Below, piece by piece: positions 35,470 to 43,929 of a stretch of DNA of 64,000 nucleotides (position 1 is the first letter of the stretch; every line of letters starts with the position of its first letter). A program made the position numbers and the translations under genes. The notes beneath the pieces are model-generated. The model did not search any database and was not told where the DNA came from. It saw only the letters and a program-made list of their open reading frames with translations. This DNA comes from Olivibacter sitiensis DSM 17696 (GTDB taxonomy: Bacteria; Bacteroidota; Bacteroidia; Sphingobacteriales; Sphingobacteriaceae): contig NZ_ATZA01000030.1 in assembly GCF_000427965.1 (NCBI RefSeq), positions 1-64,000 of the forward strand. The letters are read 5' to 3'.

Positions 35470-36327
35470 ATGAAGATAGATCTTACTTATATCGGAAAGT
35501 CACAGCTAGACAAGTTGCAGCAACTAGTGGCCAGCATTACAGCAAAGGTAGATACTGCTTACCTCTTCTGTACGGGAATACGAAAAGCCCAATACTATTG
35601 TCGATACTTAGGGAGCGAGAACGAGCAGATGACCTCCTGTCATATTGAATTGTTGCTCGTTTGCAAAATCGACTCTTCCCTTGATCTAGGTCACGCCCAA
35701 TTATTGGCTAATGATCTCTCGTCAGAGGATTTTTCGTGCGTTATTGTGCCTTACGAATTTCTGGAAGCCGAAGAACTTATAAAAATGGGGGATAGATCCT
35801 TAACCACTGCCATAAATAGTGGCGCATTACTTTATCAATATAACATCATGCTTTCGGCAAAACGAGGATATTCTTGCCGTGAGGACATATTGGCAACTGT
35901 ACATAATTGCTGGTCTAGGGGCTTTGGAAATGCCTGCAAGTTCATGGATTGTGCTTTTTTCTGCATTGCCGAGGGCAATTATGATATGGCGACATTTATG
36001 ACTCATCAAGCTGTAGAACATACCTGCAAAGCGCTCTTGCACTGCTTTACACAAGACTGCCCACAAACTCATAACCTCAGCTATTTGCTGAGACGCTGTG
36101 CCTGCTTTCATCCAGATATCTTGCAAATATTCGCCAAAAATTGTCCCCAAGACAACAAACTAATGAAGCAGTTAAAGCGCAGTTATATCGACTGCCGCTA
36201 TTCCACCCATTTTAAGGTAAAGGAAGCGGCCGTTTGGGAGATGGCAGATCGTGCATGCCAGCTACAAAATATAGCAACCGAACTATACCATGAACAAACA
36301 AGGCGCCTATCGTGCCTAGGGGATTAA
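35470..36327 (+). CDS. degenerate nucleotidyltransferase-HEPN fusion, module 2
   Basis: A 285-residue paralogue of the first fusion protein from ATG 35470. A longer frame from 35419 would overlap the upstream gene by 26 bases. The N-terminal part (about 15-110) is a worn nucleotidyltransferase-like domain with CHIELLLVCKI in place of the DxD strand. The C-terminal HEPN domain has CKFMDCAFFCIAEGNYDMA, FMTHQAVEHTCKALL, QTHNLSYLLRR and YIDCRYSTHF. It keeps the THNL motif that the first copy lost, so the two copies have diverged. The protein is unusually rich in Cys. Last gene of the operon. Confidence 0.75.
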   Translation: MKIDLTYIGKSQLDKLQQLVASITAKVDTAYLFCTGIRKAQYYCRYLGSENEQMTSCHIELLLVCKIDSSLDLGHAQLLANDLSSEDFSCVIVPYEFLEAEELIKMGDRSLTTAINSGALLYQYNIMLSAKRGYSCREDILATVHNCWSRGFGNACKFMDCAFFCIAEGNYDMATFMTHQAVEHTCKALLHCFTQDCPQTHNLSYLLRRCACFHPDILQIFAKNCPQDNKLMKQLKRSYIDCRYSTHFKVKEAAVWEMADRACQLQNIATELYHEQTRRLSCLGD

Positions 36328-36396
36328 AATATCCTTATCAGTTATTCTAAAGATATACGCATATCGTCTTCCCAGCTTATACGTAGGGATAGGGTT

Positions 36397-36416
36397 GGAC
36401 AATTATGTCATTGTCC
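36397..36416. terminator. weak hairpin between convergent genes
   Basis: GGACAAT pairs with ATTGTCC in the 118-base gap between the second HEPN fusion gene and the convergent gene ending at 36446. There is no clear T-tract, so its role is uncertain. Confidence 0.3.
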
Positions 36417-36445
36417 CATTTGACAGAAAGTAGTATTAACAATAT

Positions 36446-37354
36446 TTAGGTTTCCTTAGGCAGGTCTGCCTGATATACATCGGCGACAATCTTCCATCCC
36501 TCCTTCTCGGATTGCCAAACCTGAACAAAATAACCACTTTCCAATAGCGCACTTGCTTTATGCCGGATATGCAAGCGCCCGTAATAATAATGAAATTCGC
36601 CATCTACAGATTTTCCTTCTCCTAGCACTTCGTAATCGTGAAACTTGGCCGACTGCTCAGATAAGTAATTGAAAACGGCACGAGAACTGGTCAACAGAGG
36701 CCAAGATGACCTTAAAAGGAGCGGCACGGCAGAGAGATATTGTCTATATGCCCTAGCTGGCCACTCCCTAGCTATCGTGCAAAAATGGGCAAATTCCTCT
36801 TCGGGAATGTTTTGGTCGGTTTGTACGAACGACGGAACTGCATCGTCAATGGGCTCTCTACCATATAAAGGACTTGCTGCTGAAAGGTTTACGGCAGTAT
36901 TTTTTTCATGCACCACGCCACCGTCGAGCAATAATCGATAAGTACTGTCCCGCCTTTTCCAGATGCTGAAAAAATATCCTTTGGATTGTGGTACGCCACC
37001 TCTTTCTTCGCTATACGTAAATGGACCACAGGTAAATCCCATATCGCCAGAAGAACTTATTCGGCCATAAGTCGGATGCCATTTCAGTTCTTGTTCTTTT
37101 TGTAAAGGGACCATTTGATACAATTTGAGGCCATTGATCGGCATTCCACCATTGAAGAGTATGCCATCTGGCGATAAGTAATGTTCAAATGCCTCTTTGA
37201 TACTGGCCTCTAGCGCCATTTGCGCAAACTGCCATTCGTTTGCAATCAATTGTTCCCATGCCTGCTGTACCTTCTCCTGTGCAAAGGAAAAACCAGTTAG
37301 AAATAAGGCCATTAGCATAGCAAGCACTTTGTGTCTGATGAACTTCATTTTCAT
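36446..37354 (-). CDS. secreted DUF4440/NTF2-like protein
   Basis: A 302-residue protein with signal peptide (LAMLMALFLTGFSFAQ). The mature part appears to hold two NTF2-like halves. The first has FEHYLSPDGILFNG, PTYGRISSSGDMGFTCGPFTY and GYFFSIWKRRDSTYRLLLDGG, as in DUF4440 proteins. The second has EYxxLGEGKSVDGEFHYYYGRLHI-like strands ending in WQSEKEGWKIVADVY. These folds bind small ligands; no enzyme activity can be assigned. Divergent from the LytS-type kinase, about 235 bases apart. Confidence 0.75.
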   Translation of the reverse strand: MKMKFIRHKVLAMLMALFLTGFSFAQEKVQQAWEQLIANEWQFAQMALEASIKEAFEHYLSPDGILFNGGMPINGLKLYQMVPLQKEQELKWHPTYGRISSSGDMGFTCGPFTYSEERGGVPQSKGYFFSIWKRRDSTYRLLLDGGVVHEKNTAVNLSAASPLYGREPIDDAVPSFVQTDQNIPEEEFAHFCTIAREWPARAYRQYLSAVPLLLRSSWPLLTSSRAVFNYLSEQSAKFHDYEVLGEGKSVDGEFHYYYGRLHIRHKASALLESGYFVQVWQSEKEGWKIVADVYQADLPKET

Positions 37355-37577
37355 ATCTTTTTTGTAAACATAGGACGGAGGAAATGCTTATCCAAACTTC
37401 GGAAATGAAGAAATACATTCTTGCAAAAAACGGTATGCTTTCGATATATGACTGCCTTTTTCGCAGCTGTACATGTATTTTGACGATGGATCTGCGTTCA
37501 ACGAAGTCATTGGTCGACAAAATCACACTATCTATCTACGAATCAGACCGTTTTATATAACGGGGTGGAAAAACAAT

Positions 37578-37585
37578 TATCTTTG
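37578..37585 (+). promoter_or_regulatory. -7 element very close to kinase start
   Basis: TATCTTTG matches TAnnTTTG and ends only 4 bases before ATG 37590 and 13 before ATG 37599. Transcription would begin at or just before the start codon, so the kinase mRNA may be leaderless. A matching -33 TTG is not seen. Confidence 0.4.
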
Positions 37586-37589
37586 CAAG

Positions 37590-38768
37590 ATGGAGTATAT
37601 GGTAAAAACGCAGGCCTTGTTACATAAAAGAGTGGTGCAACATGTATTGTACTGGCTATCCGTTTTAGCGGTGATGACGGTGTTATACAGCATCTATATC
37701 AAAAGCTATTTAGCGTCTTTTAGCTTTATGATCTTCTTTCTTCCCATACACATGGCCTATTTCTATATTATGGCCTATGTAGTGATACCTAAAATGCTTT
37801 TTACAAAAAAATATATTTGGTTCTTTTTGTCTGTATTCGCTTGTGCATTAGTGGCGGCGCTATTGTTCCGTTTAGCAGAAATTTTCTATGCCGATCCTTT
37901 GACATACAAATTGCTCGTGAAGTTGAACGGACCATTTGTATGGGACAGGATACAGGGCAGTTTCTGGGAACAGATCACCCGTTTTTCGGCTTTTATGGCA
38001 GCAATGGAGCAAACAAACAATGCCGCATGGGTAGCTATAGCCATCAAGCTTCTCAAAATGTATTATGAACGCAAAGAGGCGGCCACGCAGGCCGAACTTA
38101 GTTTCCTGAAAAACCAGGTCCACCCACATTTTTTATTCAATACACTGAACAATTTGTATGCCCTTACACTAAATCAATCCCCACAATCACCCACCGTAGT
38201 AATGGGGCTCTCCCAGATATTGCGCTACATCCTCTATGAATGCGATACACCCACCGTCAAGTTGGCAAAGGAACTGGATATTATCGAACAATATATAGCC
38301 CTGGAAAAACTGAGACATACGCAGGCATTGGATCTCACGTTTCATGTAAACGGATCTATACAAGACCAGGAAATTGCGCCACTGCTGCTTCTGCCATTGG
38401 TGGAAAATGCGTTCAAGCACGGCGTACATGAGGACATGCAAGAAGCTTGGGTCACCATTCAAATCATGGTAAAAGAAGAACGGTTTAGCTTTAAAATCAG
38501 CAACTCCAAACCAGCAAAACCAATGATAAAACTAAGCATGGTACCCAAAGGAAATATCGGTTTGGCAAACCTTACCAAGCGACTGAACATGTTGTATCCA
38601 AACGCTCACAAACTCCGTATCTATGATGACGACGAACATTTATTTGCCGTCGTATTGGAGCTAACGCTAACACCCGTGGCCAATAAGAAGGCGGCTGGTA
38701 GTCTAAGAGTAAAAAAGCTGTATCCAGAACAGCTATTGGCCCTAAACAAAAGTGAAACCATCAAATGA
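37590..38768 (+). CDS. LytS-type sensor histidine kinase
   Basis: A 392-residue membrane kinase with four hydrophobic segments in the first 130 residues. A His_kinase (PF06580) domain follows: FLKNQVHPHFLFNTLNNLY with conserved His at about 180, then LLLLPLVENAFKHGV (N box) and GNIGLANLTKRL. No separate sensor domain is seen, so the signal is probably sensed in the membrane. It overlaps the LytTR regulator gene by 4 bases. The frame is open 39 codons further upstream (from 37473), but the conserved start is ATG 37590 or 37599. Confidence 0.88.
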   Translation: MEYMVKTQALLHKRVVQHVLYWLSVLAVMTVLYSIYIKSYLASFSFMIFFLPIHMAYFYIMAYVVIPKMLFTKKYIWFFLSVFACALVAALLFRLAEIFYADPLTYKLLVKLNGPFVWDRIQGSFWEQITRFSAFMAAMEQTNNAAWVAIAIKLLKMYYERKEAATQAELSFLKNQVHPHFLFNTLNNLYALTLNQSPQSPTVVMGLSQILRYILYECDTPTVKLAKELDIIEQYIALEKLRHTQALDLTFHVNGSIQDQEIAPLLLLPLVENAFKHGVHEDMQEAWVTIQIMVKEERFSFKISNSKPAKPMIKLSMVPKGNIGLANLTKRLNMLYPNAHKLRIYDDDEHLFAVVLELTLTPVANKKAAGSLRVKKLYPEQLLALNKSETIK

Positions 38769-39484
38769 AACTGAAGACGATTATCGTAGACGACGAACCG
38801 TATGCCATTGAAGTAATCGAAAATTACCTGACCAATTTCCATGAAATTAAGGTAGTGGCCAAATGCAGCAATGCCATAGAGGCGTTCCAAACCCTACAGA
38901 AAGAAAGAGTAGACCTCCTATTTCTCGACGTGCAAATGCCCGGCATGACGGGCACGGATCTGATGCGCAGCCTAAAAACTCCGCCTAAGGTCATCTTCAC
39001 GACTGCATTTCCCGACTATGCCGTAAGTGGTTTTGACCTCAATGCAGTAGATTACTTGTTGAAGCCTGTTCCTTTTGACCGCTTCCTGAAAGCGCTGGAC
39101 AAGGTTTTCAACCTGTTTAAAATGCAACAACCTACCATACAATATAGCAATCCCTTGAATACAGAACGTTCTGCGGACAATTACCTGTTGTTGCGGGTAG
39201 ATCGTAAAATGACGAAGATAAATATTGCCGATATTTATTGGATAGAGAGTATAAAGGATTATATAAAAGTGATACTGAAAGATAAGACATTGATATCAAA
39301 ACAAAAGATAGGTCTTTTGGAAGATCTATTGCCAGACGAGAGCTTCATACGTATACACCGCTCATTTATCATAGCACTGGACAAAGTGGAGAGCTATCAT
39401 GGCTACTGCGTGGAGATTGGCGGCAAAGAACTGCCTATTGGTCGCAGTTATAAATCAGATTGCTATAAACGGCTATCGCAATAG
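38765..39484 (+). CDS. LytTR-family response regulator
   Basis: A 239-residue regulator. The receiver domain has acidic pair DD at 9-10, phosphoacceptor Asp 55 (LLFLDVQMPG) and Lys 100 (DYLLKP). A LytTR DNA-binding domain follows from about 140 (YLLLRVDRKMTKINIADIYWIES, ending in FIRIHRSFIIALDKVES; pieces shown in order). Cognate partner of the LytS-type kinase immediately upstream, whose gene it overlaps. Targets unknown; the neighbouring secreted DUF4440-like gene is divergent and could be one. Confidence 0.9.
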   Translation: MKLKTIIVDDEPYAIEVIENYLTNFHEIKVVAKCSNAIEAFQTLQKERVDLLFLDVQMPGMTGTDLMRSLKTPPKVIFTTAFPDYAVSGFDLNAVDYLLKPVPFDRFLKALDKVFNLFKMQQPTIQYSNPLNTERSADNYLLLRVDRKMTKINIADIYWIESIKDYIKVILKDKTLISKQKIGLLEDLLPDESFIRIHRSFIIALDKVESYHGYCVEIGGKELPIGRSYKSDCYKRLSQ

Positions 39485-39521
39485 GCCTTTCTCTTCTTAA
39501 TGATTCTGTCTTTCCGCGAAT

Positions 39522-39552
39522 AAAAAAGGCGGAGGTATATCTGCCCTCCGCC
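39522..39552 (-). terminator. terminator of cytochrome c/YceI operon
   Basis: On the minus strand GGCGGAGG pairs with CCTCCGCC (39545-39552 with 39528-39535) and is followed by six T (plus-strand A-run 39522-39527). It lies 40 bases past the cytochrome stop. Confidence 0.75.
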
Positions 39553-39591
39553 TCCAAGCACACAAAAAAACGTTTATCTGGATAGAACTAT

Positions 39592-40566
39592 CTATTTTTT
39601 TGAAATCTTGACCACTGGGTTGGCATTGGGTGCCAAACTGAGCAAGTAACTATAGACAGATTCCAAATCTTGTTCCGTCATACCGGCATACATTTTCCAC
39701 GGCATAGGTGTATTTAATTGATTTGGTGCCAGCTTTGCCATAGCATAGCCACTATCGGCATATTGCTTAAAGCGCTGCACAAACATCTTTTTTGTCCATC
39801 CCCCTATTCCATTGGTCTTATGTGGAGTGATATTGGTAGACCGTATAATGCCCCCTGGCTGCTTGAATTCCATACCGCCACCAAATTCCGAACCCGGAAC
39901 TATTTTGCCTTTATCTGTCTTACTATGGCAATCGACACAGCCTGCCGCATTTACAAGGTATCCGCCATAGCGGATGCTATCCGTAACAGGCGGCCTTTCC
40001 TGAAAACTGGCCTTTTGTGGAGACAGTCTGTTCAACAGGTTGACAGGGAAGTCCAAGACAGTTTCAGGAACTTCATTTTTGACGGGACTTAACTTCCTAA
40101 GATAAGCAATAATGCTATAGATATCTTCTTTGTCCATTTGACCAAATCGCGCGTAACCCATTATGGGAAACAAGGCCCGACCGTCCTTGTTTACACCCGT
40201 GCTTATTGCCCTCAATAGCTCCCCGTCCGTCCAGCCTGCCAATGCATGGGGCGTAATGTTGGTCGCATATATCTTACCTGGGAACCCCGCCTTCTGATCG
40301 AACAGCTCTCCCCCCTCTCCCAATGTATTGGGCATCATAGGCGCACTATAAAGAGACCAATCACGTTTGCTATGGCAATCCATACAAACCGTTACATGGT
40401 TGGCCAAGTACTCTCCTCTTTGGATTCGTTGTGCAGTAATAGCGATGTTTATTTCGTCAGCAGCTCCCACATTGGGTTTCGTTACGCCAATGTATAAGCT
40501 GGCTAATAAAACGAGGAGCAACAGTATGAGTGCTATACCGCCAACTACTTTTAGTTTCTTTATCAT
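39592..40566 (-). CDS. di-haem c-type cytochrome
   Basis: A 324-residue membrane-anchored protein (helix about 8-28) with two haem c sites: CMDCH at 61-65 and CVDCH at 210-214. Each starts a cytochrome c domain, with TNITPH repeats after both haems and likely Met ligands later. It probably passes electrons in the periplasm, like cytochrome subunits of membrane dehydrogenases, but no dehydrogenase is adjacent. It starts 4 bases after the YceI-like gene, so both form an operon. Confidence 0.86.
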   Translation of the reverse strand: MIKKLKVVGGIALILLLLVLLASLYIGVTKPNVGAADEINIAITAQRIQRGEYLANHVTVCMDCHSKRDWSLYSAPMMPNTLGEGGELFDQKAGFPGKIYATNITPHALAGWTDGELLRAISTGVNKDGRALFPIMGYARFGQMDKEDIYSIIAYLRKLSPVKNEVPETVLDFPVNLLNRLSPQKASFQERPPVTDSIRYGGYLVNAAGCVDCHSKTDKGKIVPGSEFGGGMEFKQPGGIIRSTNITPHKTNGIGGWTKKMFVQRFKQYADSGYAMAKLAPNQLNTPMPWKMYAGMTEQDLESVYSYLLSLAPNANPVVKISKK

Positions 40567-40570
40567 TCAA

Positions 40571-41206
40571 TTATTGATTTATAGTTGCTTTCAGATCAAA
40601 TGCCACAGCGATTTCATTTTTTATTTTATCTTCGGGTGGCAGTTGGCTATCGGTCGCATAGTTCATTCCCCAAAGCGTCCTATCAAAGGTAAAGTAGGCT
40701 TTTGCCGAGATTTCGGTGGGCGTTATGTGCAAGACAGCAGGCATTTGCAAGGCCCGTACCTGCCCAAGGATGGACAAATCTCCTTTAATCAGGTAATTGT
40801 TTCCGTCTTGATCGTTTTCAGCAAGTGGCTCGGCCGATTTGATTGTATATTTTACATTGGGGTATAATGCCGCATTAAAAAAAGCAGCCGACTGCAAATG
40901 TTCTATCAATTGGGCTTTGGCCTCCTGTGTCTCCAGATTGCTATTGACCAAGGAACTCAAAGGCATGGTAATGGTTCCTCCCGTAATACGGGAACCAGAT
41001 ACCGTAATCGCATCGTTTTGAAGCGCTATAGTTCCCGTATTAAAATAACCGGTCTCTAGAAAACCGGTCCACGTAGCTGTAGAACCAGATTGAATTTGAT
41101 AAGTTTGGTTTTTATCTTTATCACAAGAGGTGAAAGCGCTTAAAAAGCCAAGCACCGACAATGTAACAATTATTTCTTTTAACAATTTTCTTTTCATTTT
41201 TTTCAA
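40571..41206 (-). CDS. YceI-family lipoprotein
   Basis: A 211-residue lipoprotein (lipobox near FTSC, Cys 28) with a YceI lipocalin-like barrel: ATWTGFLETGYFNTGTI, TMPLSSLVNSNLE, HLQSAAFFNAALYPNVKYTI and LHITPTEISAKAYFTFDRTLWGM in order. YceI proteins bind isoprenoid lipids or similar amphiphiles; a link to quinone-dependent electron transport is plausible because a cytochrome c gene follows at 4 bases. The FDRTxWGxxY motif is the family hallmark. Confidence 0.86.
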   Translation of the reverse strand: MKKMKRKLLKEIIVTLSVLGFLSAFTSCDKDKNQTYQIQSGSTATWTGFLETGYFNTGTIALQNDAITVSGSRITGGTITMPLSSLVNSNLETQEAKAQLIEHLQSAAFFNAALYPNVKYTIKSAEPLAENDQDGNNYLIKGDLSILGQVRALQMPAVLHITPTEISAKAYFTFDRTLWGMNYATDSQLPPEDKIKNEIAVAFDLKATINQ

Positions 41207-41282
41207 CTAACTTTAATGTTCAGGTATTGATTGAAGACTAAATGATAGCATTTCTTTCCCTTTGCCTCCATACACAGGAAAA

Positions 41283-42119
41283 CTATTTTATCTCGGTGAG
41301 TTCGTACGTAGATACATCACCGTTGGTAACGGAAATCTCCTTGACCACACCCACTCCGTGAGCCAGCCACACCTGCACCGTAGCCTCCTCTTCCGTGTTG
41401 CCAAAGGAAACACCATCTACTTTGATTTCCAAGCCATTGCGCACCTTATATTCATATTTGCTGCATTTAAACTTGCCCGCAGGCACTGTTATTTCTTCCA
41501 CGGCTACCACCCTACCGTTTTGCTGTTCCATGCTTACGGTCAGCCCTAAATCTACCGGCTGTCCAGCCGTCGTACCTTCATATGAGACGCTCAAGGATTG
41601 TTTTTGCGGACCAATAAAACGCAATAGCGCACCTTCTTCCTGCTTGTTGTCCCATTCGCTATAGACCGGAAAACCCTGCGCGGTGTGACTTTTGATCTCT
41701 ACATCCATTCCCTGAGATTCAAACGAACGTTCTAGTAGTTTCAACAAATACCCCCATTGTTCTGGCTGATGCTGTACCTGTACAGTTTTGCTTCCGTTGA
41801 CATACATACCGTTGTTTACCTCAATCGCAATGTCATCATATACCATTCGGGTACGCAGGTTATAGACCTTGAAACCAGTCGAATCTTTACTTCCCGAAAT
41901 ACTTCTGGTAAAGACGATGTGTTCTCCCTCTTCCAATTCCTGTCTGTAACTATAAGTCTTGCCCACTTGTGGAATGAAATTGGCAGTATCCTCTCCTACT
42001 TTGGGATGATCATCTTTACTGCATGCCATTGGCAGTAATATCACAATCATCAAAAGATACCCTAATACGCGAAACCCTCTAATACTTTTTCCAATACTCA
42101 AATTACTTTTTATCATCAT
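41283..42119 (-). CDS. hypothetical lipoprotein
   Basis: A 278-residue lipoprotein from ATG 42119 (MMIKSNLS; ATG 42116 is equivalent) with lipobox PMAC. The mature part is beta-rich with VGKTYSYRQELEEGEHIVF, VPAGKFKCSKYEYKV and VQVWLAHGVGVVKEIS, a pattern seen in DUF3108-like and similar periplasmic lipoproteins whose C-terminus has W-x-A-x-G-V-G-x-V. Function unknown. It lies 76 bases upstream of the YceI gene on the same strand and may share its transcript. Confidence 0.7.
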   Translation of the reverse strand: MMIKSNLSIGKSIRGFRVLGYLLMIVILLPMACSKDDHPKVGEDTANFIPQVGKTYSYRQELEEGEHIVFTRSISGSKDSTGFKVYNLRTRMVYDDIAIEVNNGMYVNGSKTVQVQHQPEQWGYLLKLLERSFESQGMDVEIKSHTAQGFPVYSEWDNKQEEGALLRFIGPQKQSLSVSYEGTTAGQPVDLGLTVSMEQQNGRVVAVEEITVPAGKFKCSKYEYKVRNGLEIKVDGVSFGNTEEEATVQVWLAHGVGVVKEISVTNGDVSTYELTEIK

Positions 42120-42378
42120 TTTTCTGTTTTTAGATGGTGCAATGTTAAGGGACATGAATAGCATCTGCCAACTTGGTCGATAATGGACAATATAAAGGGG
42201 ATAAAAGACTTGTTTTAAATGACTATTACCTTTTTTATGGCAAACAGTACTTAGTTGGCACCTTGTTGGTGTATATAATTGGCCATTTGTCTACCAAAAC
42301 AGGCTCTCTATCTATTCAGAGCATTTAGGACATTAGATATTGGATCAAAGGTCTATCTTACAAAAATATCTTTTCCTT

Positions 42379-42453
42379 ATGGGCAATCTACCAATAGTAG
42401 ATAATCAAGCTCATGCCATTGCCGTCATAGAACAATACCTCACACAGCAATAA
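42379..42453 (+). pseudogene. scrap of a LytTR-type response regulator
   Basis: The frame from ATG 42379 to TAA 42451-42453 encodes PIVDNQAHAIAVIEQYLTQ, which aligns with the N-terminus of the LytTR regulator at 38765 (IIVDDEPYAIEVIENYLT). The acidic DDE reads DNQ, and the rest of the receiver and DNA-binding domains are missing. It is the only feature I can support in the 470-base gap between the lipoprotein and RidA-like genes. Probably the stump of a deleted third regulator. Confidence 0.55.
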
Positions 42454-42590
42454 TGATAAAGCCTCGCCCTCCAATTGCTCTTTATTCCATTTTTTTATGA
42501 TTTCATACGCGGAATACGACAGTTTGTCTACTTGCCTACGATGTTATAGCATTCTATATTAGCTTTATCCCAGATAACTTCAATAGCAAC

Positions 42591-43013
42591 ATGATCAAAT
42601 CATTCACCACCATCGTAAGCCTTTCGACAGTAACTTTCCTTGTCGAGGCGCAAGAAAAAACGTTTTATTCACATTCCGTTCAAAAAGAATGGAACTATGC
42701 CCAGGCCTATCGCAGTGGCAATCTTCTTTATATTTCGGGAATACCAGCCAGCGGTCAAATGGATAAGGCGATTGACGCTGTTTACAAGAGGCTGGAAACA
42801 ACCCTAAGAGCCTATGATCTGGATTTCTCTCACGTGATAAAGGAAAACCTATATGCTACGGCAATAGACAGTGTGATCCAACACCTGGATCACAGGAAAA
42901 AATACTATGGAGATCACACTCCGGCTGCCACGTGGGTACAGGTAAGTCGATTGGCAGATCCCAATTGTATTTTGGAAGTGGAGCTAATAGCAGAAATTAA
43001 GAAAACACCTTGA
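42591..43013 (+). CDS. exported RidA/YjgF-family protein
   Basis: A 140-residue protein with a signal-like N-terminus (SFTTIVSLSTVTFLVEAQ) followed by a RidA fold: SGNLLYISGIPA, ALRAYDLDFSHVIKENLYAT-like helix and strand, and WVQVSRLADPNCILEVELIA. RidA proteins hydrolyse reactive enamines in the cytoplasm. The catalytic Arg of RidA (in CxR) is not obvious here, and an exported member is unusual, so the activity is doubtful. Confidence 0.75.
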   Translation: MIKSFTTIVSLSTVTFLVEAQEKTFYSHSVQKEWNYAQAYRSGNLLYISGIPASGQMDKAIDAVYKRLETTLRAYDLDFSHVIKENLYATAIDSVIQHLDHRKKYYGDHTPAATWVQVSRLADPNCILEVELIAEIKKTP

Positions 43014-43035
43014 TCATAGCTGTTTTTCTGCTGTT

Positions 43036-43200
43036 AACCTGAGTTCGATCGTTAAGGTTGCTCGTAGAAAAAAAGCAAAAACAGCTCGTCACCTCGACTA
43101 CCGTGGAGGGGTCAGTTTGCGTTAATTGATGGATTCGACTTCGCTCACCATGACGATCAGTGGCTTTTTCGGTTCAAAATCGATTAATCGAACTCAGGTT
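43036..43200. mobile_element. MITE-like palindromic element
   Basis: A 165-base element bounded by perfect 14-base inverted repeats AACCTGAGTTCGAT (43036-43049) and ATCGAACTCAGGTT (43187-43200). Nested inverted pairs lie inside: AAAAAGC / GCTTTTT (43070-43076, 43163-43169) and CGTCA / TGACG. The core (CACCTCGACTACCGTGGAGG, then TCGACTTCGCTCACCATGA) resembles common Bacteroidota intergenic repeats. It carries no transposase gene, so it is at most a non-autonomous element. Confidence 0.7.
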
Positions 43201-43683
43201 GTTAATATCTTCTGTGGTTTTGAAGAAACAAATAACCTTCAATTTTGCCGTGCGCCACTATTTACCTCTTTTGGCTACGCCCTGAGCACCGACCTGATGA
43301 TCGAATACAAGGGTCTTCCGTTTCTCCTTAGCTTTCATGGATATAGGAACAGGAGTGTCTTTTTGCCAGAACTTGAATTTTCATCCCCAGATCAAAGAGT
43401 AGCTATAAATGGTTTAGCCCTGCGGTTGCAACCTACGGTCATGCTATGGCTCCAACCAAAACGGCAGGATTTCTACATCCATCGGGCACAACCGGGTGCA
43501 TTATTCGGTGTCAAAGTTTTATATCCGATCGGTCGGTATCTTGACGTATACACTTATTTGGATACCAAAACCCGTATATGGAAGGGTTGGCTTTTCTGTC
43601 GTATGCAGAGAGTAAAAACCAACCTATCCACCATCACTAACTTAGGCAAATCATTAATGTGGAGACATACACTAGGGCAATAG
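43201..43683 (+). pseudogene. 5'-truncated outer-membrane protein-like gene
   Basis: The open frame runs from inside the repeat element (TTG 43126) to 43683, but its first 25 codons are repeat-derived. The native part begins at about 43201 and reads like the C-terminal end of a beta-barrel or surface protein: LMIEYKGLPFLLSFHGYR, VLYPIGRYLDVYTYLDTKTR and TNLSTITNLGKSLMW. There is no signal peptide. I infer that the element replaced or separated the original 5' end, leaving a nonfunctional 3' fragment. The family is not identified. Confidence 0.5.
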
Positions 43684-43929
43684 CCGTGGCGTGTGCTTCA
43701 CTTGCAAAAGGGAAACATGTTGTACCAGGCAACTACCGCAAAGACATTCATGACATAATTTTCGGCATTGGTCTCCCATAATCATTGTTTGTCGATATTC
43801 CCAAATATTGGTTCCTAAGCATGTTAATTTCGTCTATAGATTCGGTGGATAAAATCCATTGAAACTAATCGTAAAAAATCCGGCGTATGTCGGGGTTAAA
43901 CAATTTATCTTTTCACTTAATTAAAACAA

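Noticed and set aside
33912-36327. Classical RX4-6H ribonuclease motif in the HEPN domains
   Set aside because: Not found with correct spacing in either copy; RNase activity is therefore not claimed.
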